A DNA stretch of 64,000 nucleotides from the NCBI RefSeq assembly GCF_002080455.1, contig NZ_CP020555.1, positions 2,666,001 through 2,730,000 of the forward strand, in the 5' to 3' direction. Under the pieces are notes generated by a model that was given only the letters and a program-made list of their open reading frames with translations, did no database searches and was not told where the DNA came from. This stretch comes from Streptomyces sp. Sge12. Lineage in GTDB: Bacteria; Actinomycetota; Actinomycetes; Streptomycetales; Streptomycetaceae. Within the stretch, counting starts at the first letter, position 1, and each line of letters opens with the position of its first letter. The position numbers were made by a program, and so were the translations under genes. Shown piece after piece: positions 54,276 to 63,942 of this stretch.

Positions 54276-55091
54276 TCAGCCGGCCATGCGGCGCGACGCC
54301 TCGGCGAGGCGGTCCGCGATGGTGCCGTCGATGACCTCGTCGCCGACTCGCACCGAGATCCCGCCGAGGACCTCGGGGTCCACGTCGAGGTTCAGGTGCA
54401 TCTGGCGGCCGTACAGCTTGGCCAGCACCGCGCCGAGACGCGTCTTCTGCACGTCGCTGAGCGGAACCGCGCTGGTCACGGTGGCGACCATGCGGTCACG
54501 GCGCTCGGCGGCGAGCTTGGAAAGGGACTCGAGTCCCGCTTCCAGGCTACGTCCACGCGGGTGCGTGACAAGACGGATCACCAGGCGCTCGGTGACGGCG
54601 TTCACCTTGCCGCCGAGCAGGCTGCGCAGCAGCTCGCTCTTGGCGGAGGCGGTCGCCGCACGGTCGGTCAGCGCGGAACGCAGCTCGGTGCTCGAGGTGA
54701 CGATCCGGCCGAACCGGAACACCTCGTCCTCGACGTTGTCGAGCGCGTCGCCCTGCTGGGCCGCCGTGAGGTCGGCGGTGGCCGCCAGCTCCTCCAGCGA
54801 GTCCACCAGGTCGCGGGACTGCGACCAGCGGGACCGGACCATGCCGGACACCAGGTCGAGGGTCTCCCCGCCGACCTGGCCGCCGAGCAGCCGACCGGCA
54901 AGCTCGGCCTTGGCCTCGCCGGACTGCGCCGGGTCGGTGAGGACCCGACGCAGCGAGACCTCACGGTCGAGCAGCGCAGTGACGGCAGCCAGCTCACCGG
55001 CGAGCTTCGCCGCGTCGACGGACGTGTTGTCCGTCAGCGCGTCGAGACGCTCGCGCGCGGAGGCCAGCGCCTCGCGGCTCGCTCCGTTCAT
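54276..55091 (-). CDS. atpH: ATP synthase delta subunit
   Basis: 271 residues, peripheral-stalk protein linking the b subunit to the top of F1. It is longer than the about 177-residue enterobacterial protein because of extra helical sequence, as usual in Streptomyces. The C-terminal part LNLDVDPEVLGGISVRVGDE is the conserved OSCP signature. It overlaps the atpF stop by four bases. Confidence 0.96.
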   Translation of the reverse strand: MNGASREALASARERLDALTDNTSVDAAKLAGELAAVTALLDREVSLRRVLTDPAQSGEAKAELAGRLLGGQVGGETLDLVSGMVRSRWSQSRDLVDSLEELAATADLTAAQQGDALDNVEDEVFRFGRIVTSSTELRSALTDRAATASAKSELLRSLLGGKVNAVTERLVIRLVTHPRGRSLEAGLESLSKLAAERRDRMVATVTSAVPLSDVQKTRLGAVLAKLYGRQMHLNLDVDPEVLGGISVRVGDEVIDGTIADRLAEASRRMAG

Positions 55092-55630
55092 CGGGCCGCC
55101 TCGGCCTTCTCCTCGAGCTCGCTGAGGAAACGGTCGATGGTGCGGCTCTGCCGGGCGTGGTCCTCAAGGGACTCGCCGACGAGCTTTCCGGCCAGGTCGG
55201 TGGCGAGCTTGCCCACGTCCTGGCGCAGCGCCTGGGAAGCGGCCTTGCGGTCCGCCGCGATCTGGGCGTGGCCGGCAGCGATGATCTCCTCACGCTGCCG
55301 CTGGCCCTCTGCGCGCAGTTCTTCCTTGAGCGCAGTGCCCTGCTCCAGCGCTTCCTGGCGCAGGCGCGCGGCCTCGTGCCGGGCTTCGGCGAGCTGGGCC
55401 TTGTACTGCTCCAGGACGCTCTGGGCCTCGGTCTGGGCGGATTCCGCCTTCTCGATACCGCCCTCGATGGCCTCGCGGCGCTCTTCCAGAACCTTGTTGA
55501 TGTTCGGGAGGAGCTTCTTCGCGAGGAAACCGAAGACGATGACGAAGGCGAGCAGACCGATGACGAGCTCGGGGATCGGCGGGACGAGGGGGTTTTGAGG
55601 CTCCTCGGCCGCGAGAACCAGGAGGTTCAC
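55088..55630 (-). CDS. atpF: ATP synthase b subunit
   Basis: 180 residues: one N-terminal membrane span (about 20-40) then a long charged helix to the end, the dimeric peripheral stalk. GTG start (55630), with AAAGG upstream. Only one b-type gene is present, as in other Streptomyces. Confidence 0.96.
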   Translation of the reverse strand: MNLLVLAAEEPQNPLVPPIPELVIGLLAFVIVFGFLAKKLLPNINKVLEERREAIEGGIEKAESAQTEAQSVLEQYKAQLAEARHEAARLRQEALEQGTALKEELRAEGQRQREEIIAAGHAQIAADRKAASQALRQDVGKLATDLAGKLVGESLEDHARQSRTIDRFLSELEEKAEAAR

Positions 55631-55670
55631 ATCAGTGCCTTTCGTCGATTCGGACTAGTCGTGGGGTTCG

Positions 55671-56799
<1,129 letters not shown>

Positions 56800-57025
56800 C
56801 GCAGGGCTCCTTCAGCGTGGCGCATAGGTACGGCAACCTCGTTGTGTCGGCGCGGCGCGCAGCCGCGGTTCGGCACTGGACTGGTGTAACGGATGGTGGG
56901 GCGGCAGTCAGGCATCGAGCCTCGCGATGGAACAGGCGTCAGCTCAGATGCCCGCGCCCGCAGTGCCGCAGTTGGCACCGGACGATAGCAGGATCTCGAA
57001 CGCCCACTTATCCCGGCCCTACCCT

Positions 57026-57463
57026 TCACGACTTCGGCCCCGGATTTTCGGGCTTGTCGCCCTTCACCGAGTCCGGCTCGACGTAAAGAATCTTGGCCTT
57101 CATATGAGCACGGGTCTGCGCGCCGATCCACACCAGGGTGGTGGCGACGAGCGTGATCGCGAACGCCTTGGGGTTGAACAGGGTGGTGTTCTTGAACGCC
57201 GCGACAAACACGAAGAGCAGCAGAATCTGGGCCGTGTAGAGCATGAGCCCCATGGCCTGGAAGAGATGCGGGAGTGATTTCGCCGTGCGCTGCAGAACGA
57301 CGAATCCGATGCCCATGAACAGAATCACGACCAGCGTCGCGACGACGGCTCCGACTGCACCCTTGCTGCCGACGACCAACGCGCTGATCACGGCGGCGAT
57401 AGCGCCGGCTACAGCGGTGGGTACGGCGGCTTGCAGGAGGAGTCGGACGTCATCTGACCGCAT
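57026..57463 (-). CDS. atpI: AtpI-like membrane protein
   Basis: 145 residues with four hydrophobic spans, small protein encoded first in many atp operons; AtpI-type proteins are thought to assist c-ring assembly or magnesium supply, not proven here. ATG 57463 (MRSDDVRLLLQAAVPTAVAG). It is the first gene of the minus-strand operon atpIBEFHAGDC, whose promoter should lie in the 274-base gap up to 57737. Confidence 0.9.
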   Translation of the reverse strand: MRSDDVRLLLQAAVPTAVAGAIAAVISALVVGSKGAVGAVVATLVVILFMGIGFVVLQRTAKSLPHLFQAMGLMLYTAQILLLFVFVAAFKNTTLFNPKAFAITLVATTLVWIGAQTRAHMKAKILYVEPDSVKGDKPENPGPKS

Positions 57464-57634
57464 GGCGGTTTGCTCCGCGTGGTGGTGGGGGCACTGGACT
57501 CGTACAGGACGAGCGTAAGCCCGGTCCGAGAGAGAACCTCGGGCCAAGGGACCGTCGCACTACGGTCCTTCGGCTCTGTCGCCGGGTTTAGTGAACGGTA
57601 TCACAAACTATTTGATGAGAGCTTTACCTGCTCG

Positions 57635-57652
57635 GTGTGCCGACTGTCACAC
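57635..57652. promoter_or_regulatory. Crp-like site upstream of the atp operon
   Basis: GTGTGCCGACTGTCACAC has 5-bp inverted ends and contains GTG-N6-G-N-CAC (57637-57650), the consensus I recall for Streptomyces Crp. It sits in an AT-richer stretch 170-190 bases before atpI. The motif is short enough to occur several times by chance in 64 kb. Confidence 0.35.
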
Positions 57653-57737
57653 ATGAGAGTGACCCTGCGCGTGTGTGCGCGACAGCGAGCTGGCTTGTCT
57701 GGTAAAGGGCATCCATGTCCGACATGTGACCGGGGGG

Positions 57738-59060
57738 TCAGCGGGTGGATTCAGCCTTACGCCGGTCGGGGAAGCGCGAACGGGGGCCCACGGCGGTCGC
57801 TCCGTTGACGCCGGAGACGCCCGCCGCAATGGGCCTCACGGGCTCCGGCTCAAGGCCCGAGGTGTCCTGTGCGGCGGCCTCGGCCGCCCGTTCCGCGTGG
57901 CGGTAACGCGGCGGAACCAGACCCTCCGCCCAGCGCGGGGCGCGCGGGGTGAAGCGCGGCAGGAGCAGCAGGATCAGGCCCACCGCACTCAGCGCGGCGA
58001 TCGCCAGCACGATCCACATCGTGGCGGAGTGCACCGAGTAGGCCACCGTGCCGAAGGCGATCAGGCCCGACCAGAAGTACATGATCAGGACCGCGCGGCT
58101 GTGCGAGTGCCCGAGTTCCAGCAGCCGGTGGTGGAGGTGCCCGCGGTCGGCCGCGAAGGGCGACTGGCCCTTCCAGGTGCGCCGGACAATGGCCAGGACC
58201 AGGTCGGCCATCGGGATCGCGATGATCGTCAGGGGCAGGATCAGCGGGATGAAGACCGGGAGCATCGCGTGCGTCGCGTTGCGCTCGCCCTGGGCGTACA
58301 GGGCCAGGGCATCGGGGTCCACCTGACCAGTGATGGAGATGGCGGCGGCGGCGAGCACCAGGCCGATGAGCATCGAGCCGGAGTCGCCCATGAAGATCCG
58401 GGCGGGATGCATGTTGTGCGGCAGGAAGCCGAGGCACATGCCCATCAGGATCGCGGCGAAGAGGGTGGCGGGCGCCGCCGCCTCGATGCCGTAGCCGAAC
58501 CAGATCCGGTACGCGTACATGAAGAACGCGGCCGCGGCGATGCAGACCATGCCGGCGGCGAGGCCGTCGAGACCGTCGACGAAGTTCACCGCGTTGATGG
58601 TGATCACGACGAGCGCCACGGTGAGCAGGTTGCCCTGCCACTGGGTGAGCGCGACCGTGCCGATGAAGGGCACCGGGATCCACAGGATGGTCAGGCCCTG
58701 CATCACCATCACGCCGGCGGAGATCATCTGTGCGCCGAGCTTGATGAGGGCGTCGATCTCGAACTTGTCGTCGAGCACACCGATCAGCCAGATCAGTGCG
58801 GCGCCGGAGAGCAGCGCCCGTGGTTCGTTCGACAGCTCGAAGACGCCGTTGAGGTTCGTCAGGTGGTCGGCGACCAGCAGGCCCGCGCACAGGCCACCGA
58901 ACATCGCGATGCCGCCGAGCCGCGGCGTGGGCTCGCGGTGCACGTCGCGGGCGCGGATCTCCGGCATGGCCCCGGCCGCGATCGCGAACTTCCGCACGGG
59001 CCCGGTCAGCAGGTAGGTCACCGCGACCGTGACGCAAAGCGTCAGCAGATATTCACGCAC
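57738..59060 (-). CDS. WecA-like polyprenyl-phosphate GlcNAc-1-phosphate transferase
   Basis: 440 residues, about 10-11 membrane spans, of the MraY/WecA/TagO family that transfers a sugar-1-phosphate to undecaprenyl or decaprenyl phosphate to start wall polymer synthesis. Signatures are PRLGGIAMF, NAVNFVDGLDGLAAG (Mg-binding DD-type loop), HPARIFMGDSGSM and DRGHLHHRLLELG. The position just upstream of the atp operon matches mycobacterial wecA. GTG 59060 (REYLLTLC...) is chosen over the longer frame to 59099. A charged C-terminal tail of about 60 residues follows the last span. Confidence 0.93.
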   Translation of the reverse strand: MREYLLTLCVTVAVTYLLTGPVRKFAIAAGAMPEIRARDVHREPTPRLGGIAMFGGLCAGLLVADHLTNLNGVFELSNEPRALLSGAALIWLIGVLDDKFEIDALIKLGAQMISAGVMVMQGLTILWIPVPFIGTVALTQWQGNLLTVALVVITINAVNFVDGLDGLAAGMVCIAAAAFFMYAYRIWFGYGIEAAAPATLFAAILMGMCLGFLPHNMHPARIFMGDSGSMLIGLVLAAAAISITGQVDPDALALYAQGERNATHAMLPVFIPLILPLTIIAIPMADLVLAIVRRTWKGQSPFAADRGHLHHRLLELGHSHSRAVLIMYFWSGLIAFGTVAYSVHSATMWIVLAIAALSAVGLILLLLPRFTPRAPRWAEGLVPPRYRHAERAAEAAAQDTSGLEPEPVRPIAAGVSGVNGATAVGPRSRFPDRRKAESTR

Positions 59061-59176
59061 GGGCTGCCCCAGATGTATCGCCGGCCATCTCAGCCCCACA
59101 CATTAGCTGCGATGTCACCATCACCGAGGACGCGAGGGGGCGGTATCCCGGTTGCAGTACGCCCCGCTTGTCCTGC

Positions 59177-60406
59177 TTACACCCCGTAAGGGGGAAATTC
59201 CATCGTGAGCTCGCCGACCTCCGTACGTGTTTTCGCGCCATCCCCGTCCAGCGCCGCGGCGAACAACGTCGCGATCCGGACCATCTCCGCCTCCCCCATC
59301 CCCTGGGTGGTCACCGCGGCCGTGCCCAGCCGGACGCCGCGCTGGTCCCCGTACGGGAGGGCGCAGGTGTCCAGCACGATCCCGGCGGCCGCCAGCCGGC
59401 CGCGGGCGGTCGGCCCGTCCACGCCCAGCGGCGCCGGATCGGCGGTGATCAGGTGCGTGTCGGTACCACCCGTGGTGATGGCGAAGCCCCGCTCCTGGAG
59501 GGCCGCCGTGAGGGCCCGGGCATTGGCGACGACCCGGTGGGCGTACGTGGTGAAGGCCGGCCGGGCCGCCTCGCCGAACGCCACGGCCTTGGCGGCGATG
59601 GTGTGCATCTGGGCCCCGCCCTGGGTGAAGGGGAACACCGCCCGGTCGATGCGCTCGGCGTATTCGGCCCCGCACAGCACCATGCCGCCGCGCGGACCGC
59701 GCAGCACCTTGTGCGTGGTCGCGCACACGATGTCGGCGTACGGGACGGGACTGGGCGCGGCCCCGCCGGCCACCAGCCCGATCGGATGGGCGGCGTCCGC
59801 GATGAGGTAGGCCCCCACCTCGTCGGCGATCTCCCGGAAGGCCGAGTACTCGGGGTGGCGGGAGTAGGAGATCGAGCCGCACACGATCGCCTTGGGCCGG
59901 TGGGCGTGGGCGAGGTCCTGCACCTGCCGGTAGTCGATGAGGCCGGTCTTGGCGTCGAGCCCGTACCCGACGAAGTCGAACCACCGCCCCGAGAAGTTGG
60001 CGGGAGAACCGTGGGTGAGGTGGCCCCCGTACGGGAGCCCCATCGCCAGCACGGTGTCCCCGGGGCGCAGCAGGGCGGCGTACGCGGCGAGGACGGCGGA
60101 GGAGCCGGAGTGCGGCTGCACGTTCGCGTGCTCGGCCCCGAAGAGCGCCTTGGCCCGCTCCACGGCGGTCCGCTCGGCCAGATCGGCGTACTCGCACCCG
60201 CCGTGGTGGCGGGCGCCCGGGTATCCCTCGGCGTATTTGTTGGCGAGCGCCGACCCGAGCGCGGCGAGCACGGCGGTCGAGGTGAAGTTCTCGGCGGCGC
60301 TCAGCTGCAACGTGTCGGCCTGCCGCTGCCGCTCCCCGGCCAGTACGTCGGCCATCTGCGGGTCCTGCACGCGCAGCAGGTCCGTGGGCTGGGTGATGAC
60401 GCTCAT
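59177..60406 (-). CDS. glyA: Serine hydroxymethyltransferase-like PLP enzyme
   Basis: 409 residues, fold type I PLP enzyme: Lys233 in ATTHKVLRGPRGG forms the Schiff base, with LIADAAHPIGLVAGG (Asp204, His207) and SAAENFTS at the start. SHMT makes glycine and methylene-tetrahydrofolate from serine. The residue after the lysine is Val, not the more usual Thr, and the protein starts at ATG 60406 with GGAG upstream. Streptomyces have other glyA genes, so this may be a paralogue with altered substrate use; I see no further clue. Confidence 0.9.
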   Translation of the reverse strand: MSVITQPTDLLRVQDPQMADVLAGERQRQADTLQLSAAENFTSTAVLAALGSALANKYAEGYPGARHHGGCEYADLAERTAVERAKALFGAEHANVQPHSGSSAVLAAYAALLRPGDTVLAMGLPYGGHLTHGSPANFSGRWFDFVGYGLDAKTGLIDYRQVQDLAHAHRPKAIVCGSISYSRHPEYSAFREIADEVGAYLIADAAHPIGLVAGGAAPSPVPYADIVCATTHKVLRGPRGGMVLCGAEYAERIDRAVFPFTQGGAQMHTIAAKAVAFGEAARPAFTTYAHRVVANARALTAALQERGFAITTGGTDTHLITADPAPLGVDGPTARGRLAAAGIVLDTCALPYGDQRGVRLGTAAVTTQGMGEAEMVRIATLFAAALDGDGAKTRTEVGELTMEFPPYGV

Positions 60407-60468
60407 GGCGAGACTCCAGGGGTACCGGGTACCAGCCACTGTAGGCCCGCGGACCTCGCCGTGCCCTG

Positions 60469-60527
60469 TCAGCGCGAGGCCGCCACGCCCGTCGGGGCGG
60501 TCACGACCGGATCCAGCGCCTGGCTGA
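60469..60527 (-). pseudogene. Duplicated 3' end of the phosphatase-like gene
   Basis: These 59 bases repeat 60618-60676, the last codons and stop of the phosphatase-like gene, with only a few mismatches (offset 149 bases). On the minus strand it still reads PVVTAPTGVAASR and stop. It is too short to encode a protein and has no start; it is a remnant of a tandem duplication. Confidence 0.7.
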
Positions 60528-60594
60528 GCCCCTCCCCCGACGCGGCGCTCGCACCGCTCGGCCCCGGGGGGCCTCCCGGGCTTCGTACCGCTGC

Positions 60595-60611
60595 GCCGGC
60601 CTCCGGCCGGC
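60595..60611. terminator. Hairpin after the phosphatase-like gene
   Basis: GCCGGCC-TCC-GGCCGGC, 7-bp stem, 7 bases past the stop at 60618 on the minus strand. GC-rich and without T-run. Confidence 0.45.
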
Positions 60612-60617
60612 GAACGC

Positions 60618-61274
60618 TCAGCGCGAGGCCGTCACGCCCGTCAGGGCGGTCACGACCGGATCCAGCGCCTGGTTGATCTCGTCGCCGATCGAGCGGAAGA
60701 AGGTGATGGGCGCCCCGTACGGGTCGTACACCTCGTCCGCGTCCGGCGACGGCGCCAGCAGCCAGCCGCGCAGCGCCGCGGCGGCCCGGACCAGTGCGCG
60801 GGCCCGCTCCGCCATCCCGTCGTCCAGCGGCGGCAGCGTGGCCGGGTCTATCGCGCGGACCAGGCGGGTGAACTCCTTCAGCGTGAAGGTGCGCAGACCG
60901 GCCGAGTGGCCCATCGAGATGACCTGGGCCCGGTGGTCACGGGTCGCGGTCAGCACCAGGTCCGCGCGTATGACGTGCTCGTCCAGCAGCTCCCGCCCGG
61001 TGAACCCGGACGCGTCGGCCCCGAAGTCCGCCAGCACGGCGGCCGCGTTCGCCTCCATGGGGGCGCCCTCGTGGCCCCAGGTGCCGGCGCTCTCCACGAT
61101 GAGGTCGCCGGTGACGGGGCCGCCGAGGCGGTGCGAGAGGGCATGCCGCGTCAGCCGCTCGGTGATGGGCGAGCGGCACACGTTCCCCGTGCTGACGTGG
61201 AGTATGCGGAAAGTGCTTCCCCCGGCTACCGGCGGGCGGTACCCCCCTGCTATGCCACGCCCCTCAGGGCTCAC
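60618..61274 (-). CDS. Low-molecular-weight protein tyrosine phosphatase-like protein
   Basis: 218 residues with the LMW-PTP/arsenate-reductase fold: the P-loop reads HVSTGNVCRSPITERL (26-41). In active enzymes the pattern is CxxxxxR, and the nucleophilic cysteine falls exactly at residue 28, which is Ser here; Arg34 and the downstream DPYG (184-187, general-acid loop) remain. So it may be a catalytically dead phosphotyrosine-binding protein or use another residue. The GTG start overlaps the Sua5 stop (GTGA), placing it in the prfA-prmC-sua5 operon. Confidence 0.85.
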   Translation of the reverse strand: MSPEGRGIAGGYRPPVAGGSTFRILHVSTGNVCRSPITERLTRHALSHRLGGPVTGDLIVESAGTWGHEGAPMEANAAAVLADFGADASGFTGRELLDEHVIRADLVLTATRDHRAQVISMGHSAGLRTFTLKEFTRLVRAIDPATLPPLDDGMAERARALVRAAAALRGWLLAPSPDADEVYDPYGAPITFFRSIGDEINQALDPVVTALTGVTASR

Positions 61275-61918
61275 GGGGCGACCTCGAGGTCGGGTACGAC
61301 CTCCCGCAGCTGGTCCGCGGTGAGTGCCCCCTCGCGGAGCAGGACGGGAACCTTCCCGGTGACGTCGACGATCGACGACGGCTGGATGCCGGGCGTCGGG
61401 CCGCCGTCCAGGTACACGGACACGGAGTCGCCGAGCATCTCGCGCGCGGCGTCGCAGTCCTCGGGCGCCGGGTGCCCGGACAGGTTGGCCGAGGACACCG
61501 CCATCGGGCCGACCTCGGTCAGCAACTCGATCGCGACGGGGTGCAGGGGCATGCGGACGGCGACGGTGCCCCCGGTGTCGCCCAGGTCCCACGCCAGCGA
61601 CGGCTGGTGCTTGGCGACCAGCGTCAGCGCGCCCGGCCAGAAGGCGTCGACGAGCTCCCAGGCCTGCTCGGAGAAGTCCGTGACGAGGCCGTGGAGGGTG
61701 TTCGGGGAGCCGATGAGCACCGGGGTGGGCATGCCGCGGCCCCGGCCCTTGGCGGCGAGCAGGTCGTGGACGGCCTCCGGGCTGAAGGCGTCCGCGCCGA
61801 TCCCGTACAGGGTGTCGGTGGGCAGCACGACGAGCTCTCCGCGGCGCACGGCGGATGCGGCTTCACGCAGACCCGTCTTACGGTCCGTCGCGTCGTTGCA
61901 GTCGTATCGCCGGGCCAT
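61271..61918 (-). CDS. L-threonylcarbamoyladenylate synthase (Sua5/YrdC)
   Basis: 215 residues. It makes threonylcarbamoyl-AMP, the precursor of the t6A37 tRNA modification. The YrdC fold is shown by RRGELVVLPTDTLYGIGADA, KGRGRGMPTPVLIG and PMAVSSANLSGHPAP. It lacks the Sua5 C-terminal domain. ATG 61918 has GAGGAGG upstream. It follows prmC by 49 bases and overlaps the phosphatase-like gene. Confidence 0.94.
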   Translation of the reverse strand: MARRYDCNDATDRKTGLREAASAVRRGELVVLPTDTLYGIGADAFSPEAVHDLLAAKGRGRGMPTPVLIGSPNTLHGLVTDFSEQAWELVDAFWPGALTLVAKHQPSLAWDLGDTGGTVAVRMPLHPVAIELLTEVGPMAVSSANLSGHPAPEDCDAAREMLGDSVSVYLDGGPTPGIQPSSIVDVTGKVPVLLREGALTADQLREVVPDLEVAP

Positions 61919-61967
61919 CAGCGGGCCTCCTCGTGCAGCAGGTGGGTGGCGTACATCGTCGTGCCGG

Positions 61968-62813
61968 TCACGGCAGGGCCTTGCGGGCGGTCGCGAAGCG
62001 CGGGCGGTTGTTGAGGTCCGGGTGGTCGGCCGCGTCGGCCCAGCCCCGCTCCTCGGCGAAGATCCACGGCACTTGGCCGCCCTGGGTGTCGGCGTGCTCG
62101 ATGACGACGATGCCGCCGGGCCGCAGCAGCCGGTGTGCGGTGCGCTCGATGCCGCGGATGGTGTCGAGGCCGTCCTCGCCGGAGAAGAGCGCCATCTCCG
62201 GATCGTGGTCGCGGGCCTCGGGGGCGACGTACTCCCACTCGGTGAGCGGGATGTACGGCGGGTTGGAGATGACCAGGTCGACCTGGCCGTCGAGCTCGGG
62301 CAGCGCGCTCAGGGCGTCGCCCTGGTGGACGGTGACCCGGGAGCCCTCGGCGTTCTTGCGGGTCCACCGCAGGGCGTCCTCGGACAGCTCGACCGCGTGC
62401 ACGCGCGAGCGCGGCACCTCCTGGGCCATGGCCAGTGCGATGGCGCCGGAGCCGGTGCACAGGTCCACGATCAGCGGCTCGACGACGTCCATCGCGCGGA
62501 CGGCGTGTATGGCCCAGTCCACGACCGATTCGGTCTCGGGCCGGGGCACGAAGACCCCGGGCCCGACCTGGAGCTCCAGGTACCGGAAGAAGGCGCGGCC
62601 GGTGATGTGCTGGAGCGGCTCGCGGGCCTCGCGGCGGGCGACGGCCTCCCAGTAGCGGGCGTCGAAGTCCGCGTCCTTGACGTGGTGCAGTTCCCCCCGT
62701 TTGACGCCGTGCACGAAGGCGGCGAGCTCCTCCGCGTCGAAGCGCGGTGAGGGCACGCCGGCGGCGGCCAGCCGCTGGGTGGCCTGGGCCACCTCGGCAA
62801 GCAGCAAGTTCAC
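61968..62813 (-). CDS. prmC: Release factor glutamine methyltransferase
   Basis: 281 residues; SAM-dependent enzyme that methylates the GGQ glutamine of RF1 and RF2. Motifs are VDLCTGSGAIALAMAQ (SAM-binding motif I) and NPPYIPLTEW (the N-methylase NPPY motif). GTG 62813 with GGAGGACCAGC upstream. It lies 49 bases downstream of prfA, its substrate's gene. Confidence 0.96.
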   Translation of the reverse strand: MNLLLAEVAQATQRLAAAGVPSPRFDAEELAAFVHGVKRGELHHVKDADFDARYWEAVARREAREPLQHITGRAFFRYLELQVGPGVFVPRPETESVVDWAIHAVRAMDVVEPLIVDLCTGSGAIALAMAQEVPRSRVHAVELSEDALRWTRKNAEGSRVTVHQGDALSALPELDGQVDLVISNPPYIPLTEWEYVAPEARDHDPEMALFSGEDGLDTIRGIERTAHRLLRPGGIVVIEHADTQGGQVPWIFAEERGWADAADHPDLNNRPRFATARKALP

Positions 62814-62862
62814 GCTGGTCCTCCGGGCTGCTGTCGTACGGGGGGGTGGTGCGGGAATCGGG

Positions 62863-63942
62863 TCAGTGGGCGGCCGCGAGCTTGGCCGCGGAGTCCGTGT
62901 CCACGCAGGCCTGGATGACCGCGTCGAGGTCACCGTCGAGCACCTGGTCCAAGTTGTACGCCTTGAAACCGGTCCGGTGGTCCGAGATCCGGTTTTCCGG
63001 GTAGTTGTACGTACGGATCTTCTCGGAACGGTCCACGGAGCGCACCTGGCTGCGGCGCACGTCCGAAGCCTCCTGCTCGGCGGCCTCCTGGGCGGCGGCC
63101 AGCAGCCGCGAGCGCAGGATGCGCATGGCCTGCTCCTTGTTCTGGAGCTGGCTCTTCTCGTTCTGGCAGGAGGCGACCACACCGGTCGGGATGTGCGTGA
63201 TGCGCACGGCCGAGTCGGTGGTGTTCACGGACTGGCCGCCGGGGCCGGACGAGCGGTACACGTCGATGCGGAGGTCGTTCATGTTGATCTCGACCTCGAC
63301 CTCCTCGGCCTCCGGGGTGACGAGCACGCCGGCGGCGGAGGTGTGGATGCGGCCCTGGGACTCGGTGGCCGGCACCCGCTGGACGCGGTGCACGCCGCCC
63401 TCGTACTTCAGGCGGGCCCACACGCCCTGGCCGGGCTCGGTGGCGCCGTTGCCGCCCTTGGTGCGGACGGAGACCTGGACGTCCTTGTAGCCGCCGAGCT
63501 CGGACTCGGTGGCGTCGATGATCTCGGTCTTCCAGCCCACGCGCTCGGCGTAGCGCAGGTACATGCGCAGCAGGTCACCGGCGAACAGGGCGGACTCGTC
63601 GCCGCCGGCGCCCGCCTTGACCTCCAGGAGCACGTCCTTGTCGTCGCTGGGGTCGCGCGGAACGAGCAGCAGGCGGAGCTTCTCGGTGAGCTCCTCGCGC
63701 TGTGCGGTCAGTTCCTTGGCCTCGGCAGCGAAGTCGGGGTCGTCGGCCGCGAACTCCTTGGCCGTCTCGATGTCCTCGGCGGACTGCTTCCAGGCGCGGA
63801 AGGTCGCGACGATCGGGGTCAGCTCCGCGTAGCGCTTGTTCAGCTTGCGCGCGTTGGCCTGATCCGAGTGGACCGAAGGGTCGGCGAGCTTCTTCTCAAG
63901 ATCGGCGTGTTCGCCGACCAATTCCTCGACCGCTTCGAACAT
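62863..63942 (-). CDS. prfA: Peptide chain release factor 1
   Basis: 359 residues, reads UAA and UAG stop codons. It has the RF1 tripeptide PAT (191-193, in [10 protein letters not shown]) that marks RF1 rather than RF2, and GGQ at 235-237 ([17 protein letters not shown]), the residue modified by PrmC. First gene of the minus-strand series prfA-prmC-sua5-phosphatase-like. The 58 bases after 63942 contain no further gene; rpmE is expected just outside. Confidence 0.98.
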   Translation of the reverse strand: MFEAVEELVGEHADLEKKLADPSVHSDQANARKLNKRYAELTPIVATFRAWKQSAEDIETAKEFAADDPDFAAEAKELTAQREELTEKLRLLLVPRDPSDDKDVLLEVKAGAGGDESALFAGDLLRMYLRYAERVGWKTEIIDATESELGGYKDVQVSVRTKGGNGATEPGQGVWARLKYEGGVHRVQRVPATESQGRIHTSAAGVLVTPEAEEVEVEINMNDLRIDVYRSSGPGGQSVNTTDSAVRITHIPTGVVASCQNEKSQLQNKEQAMRILRSRLLAAAQEAAEQEASDVRRSQVRSVDRSEKIRTYNYPENRISDHRTGFKAYNLDQVLDGDLDAVIQACVDTDSAAKLAAAH

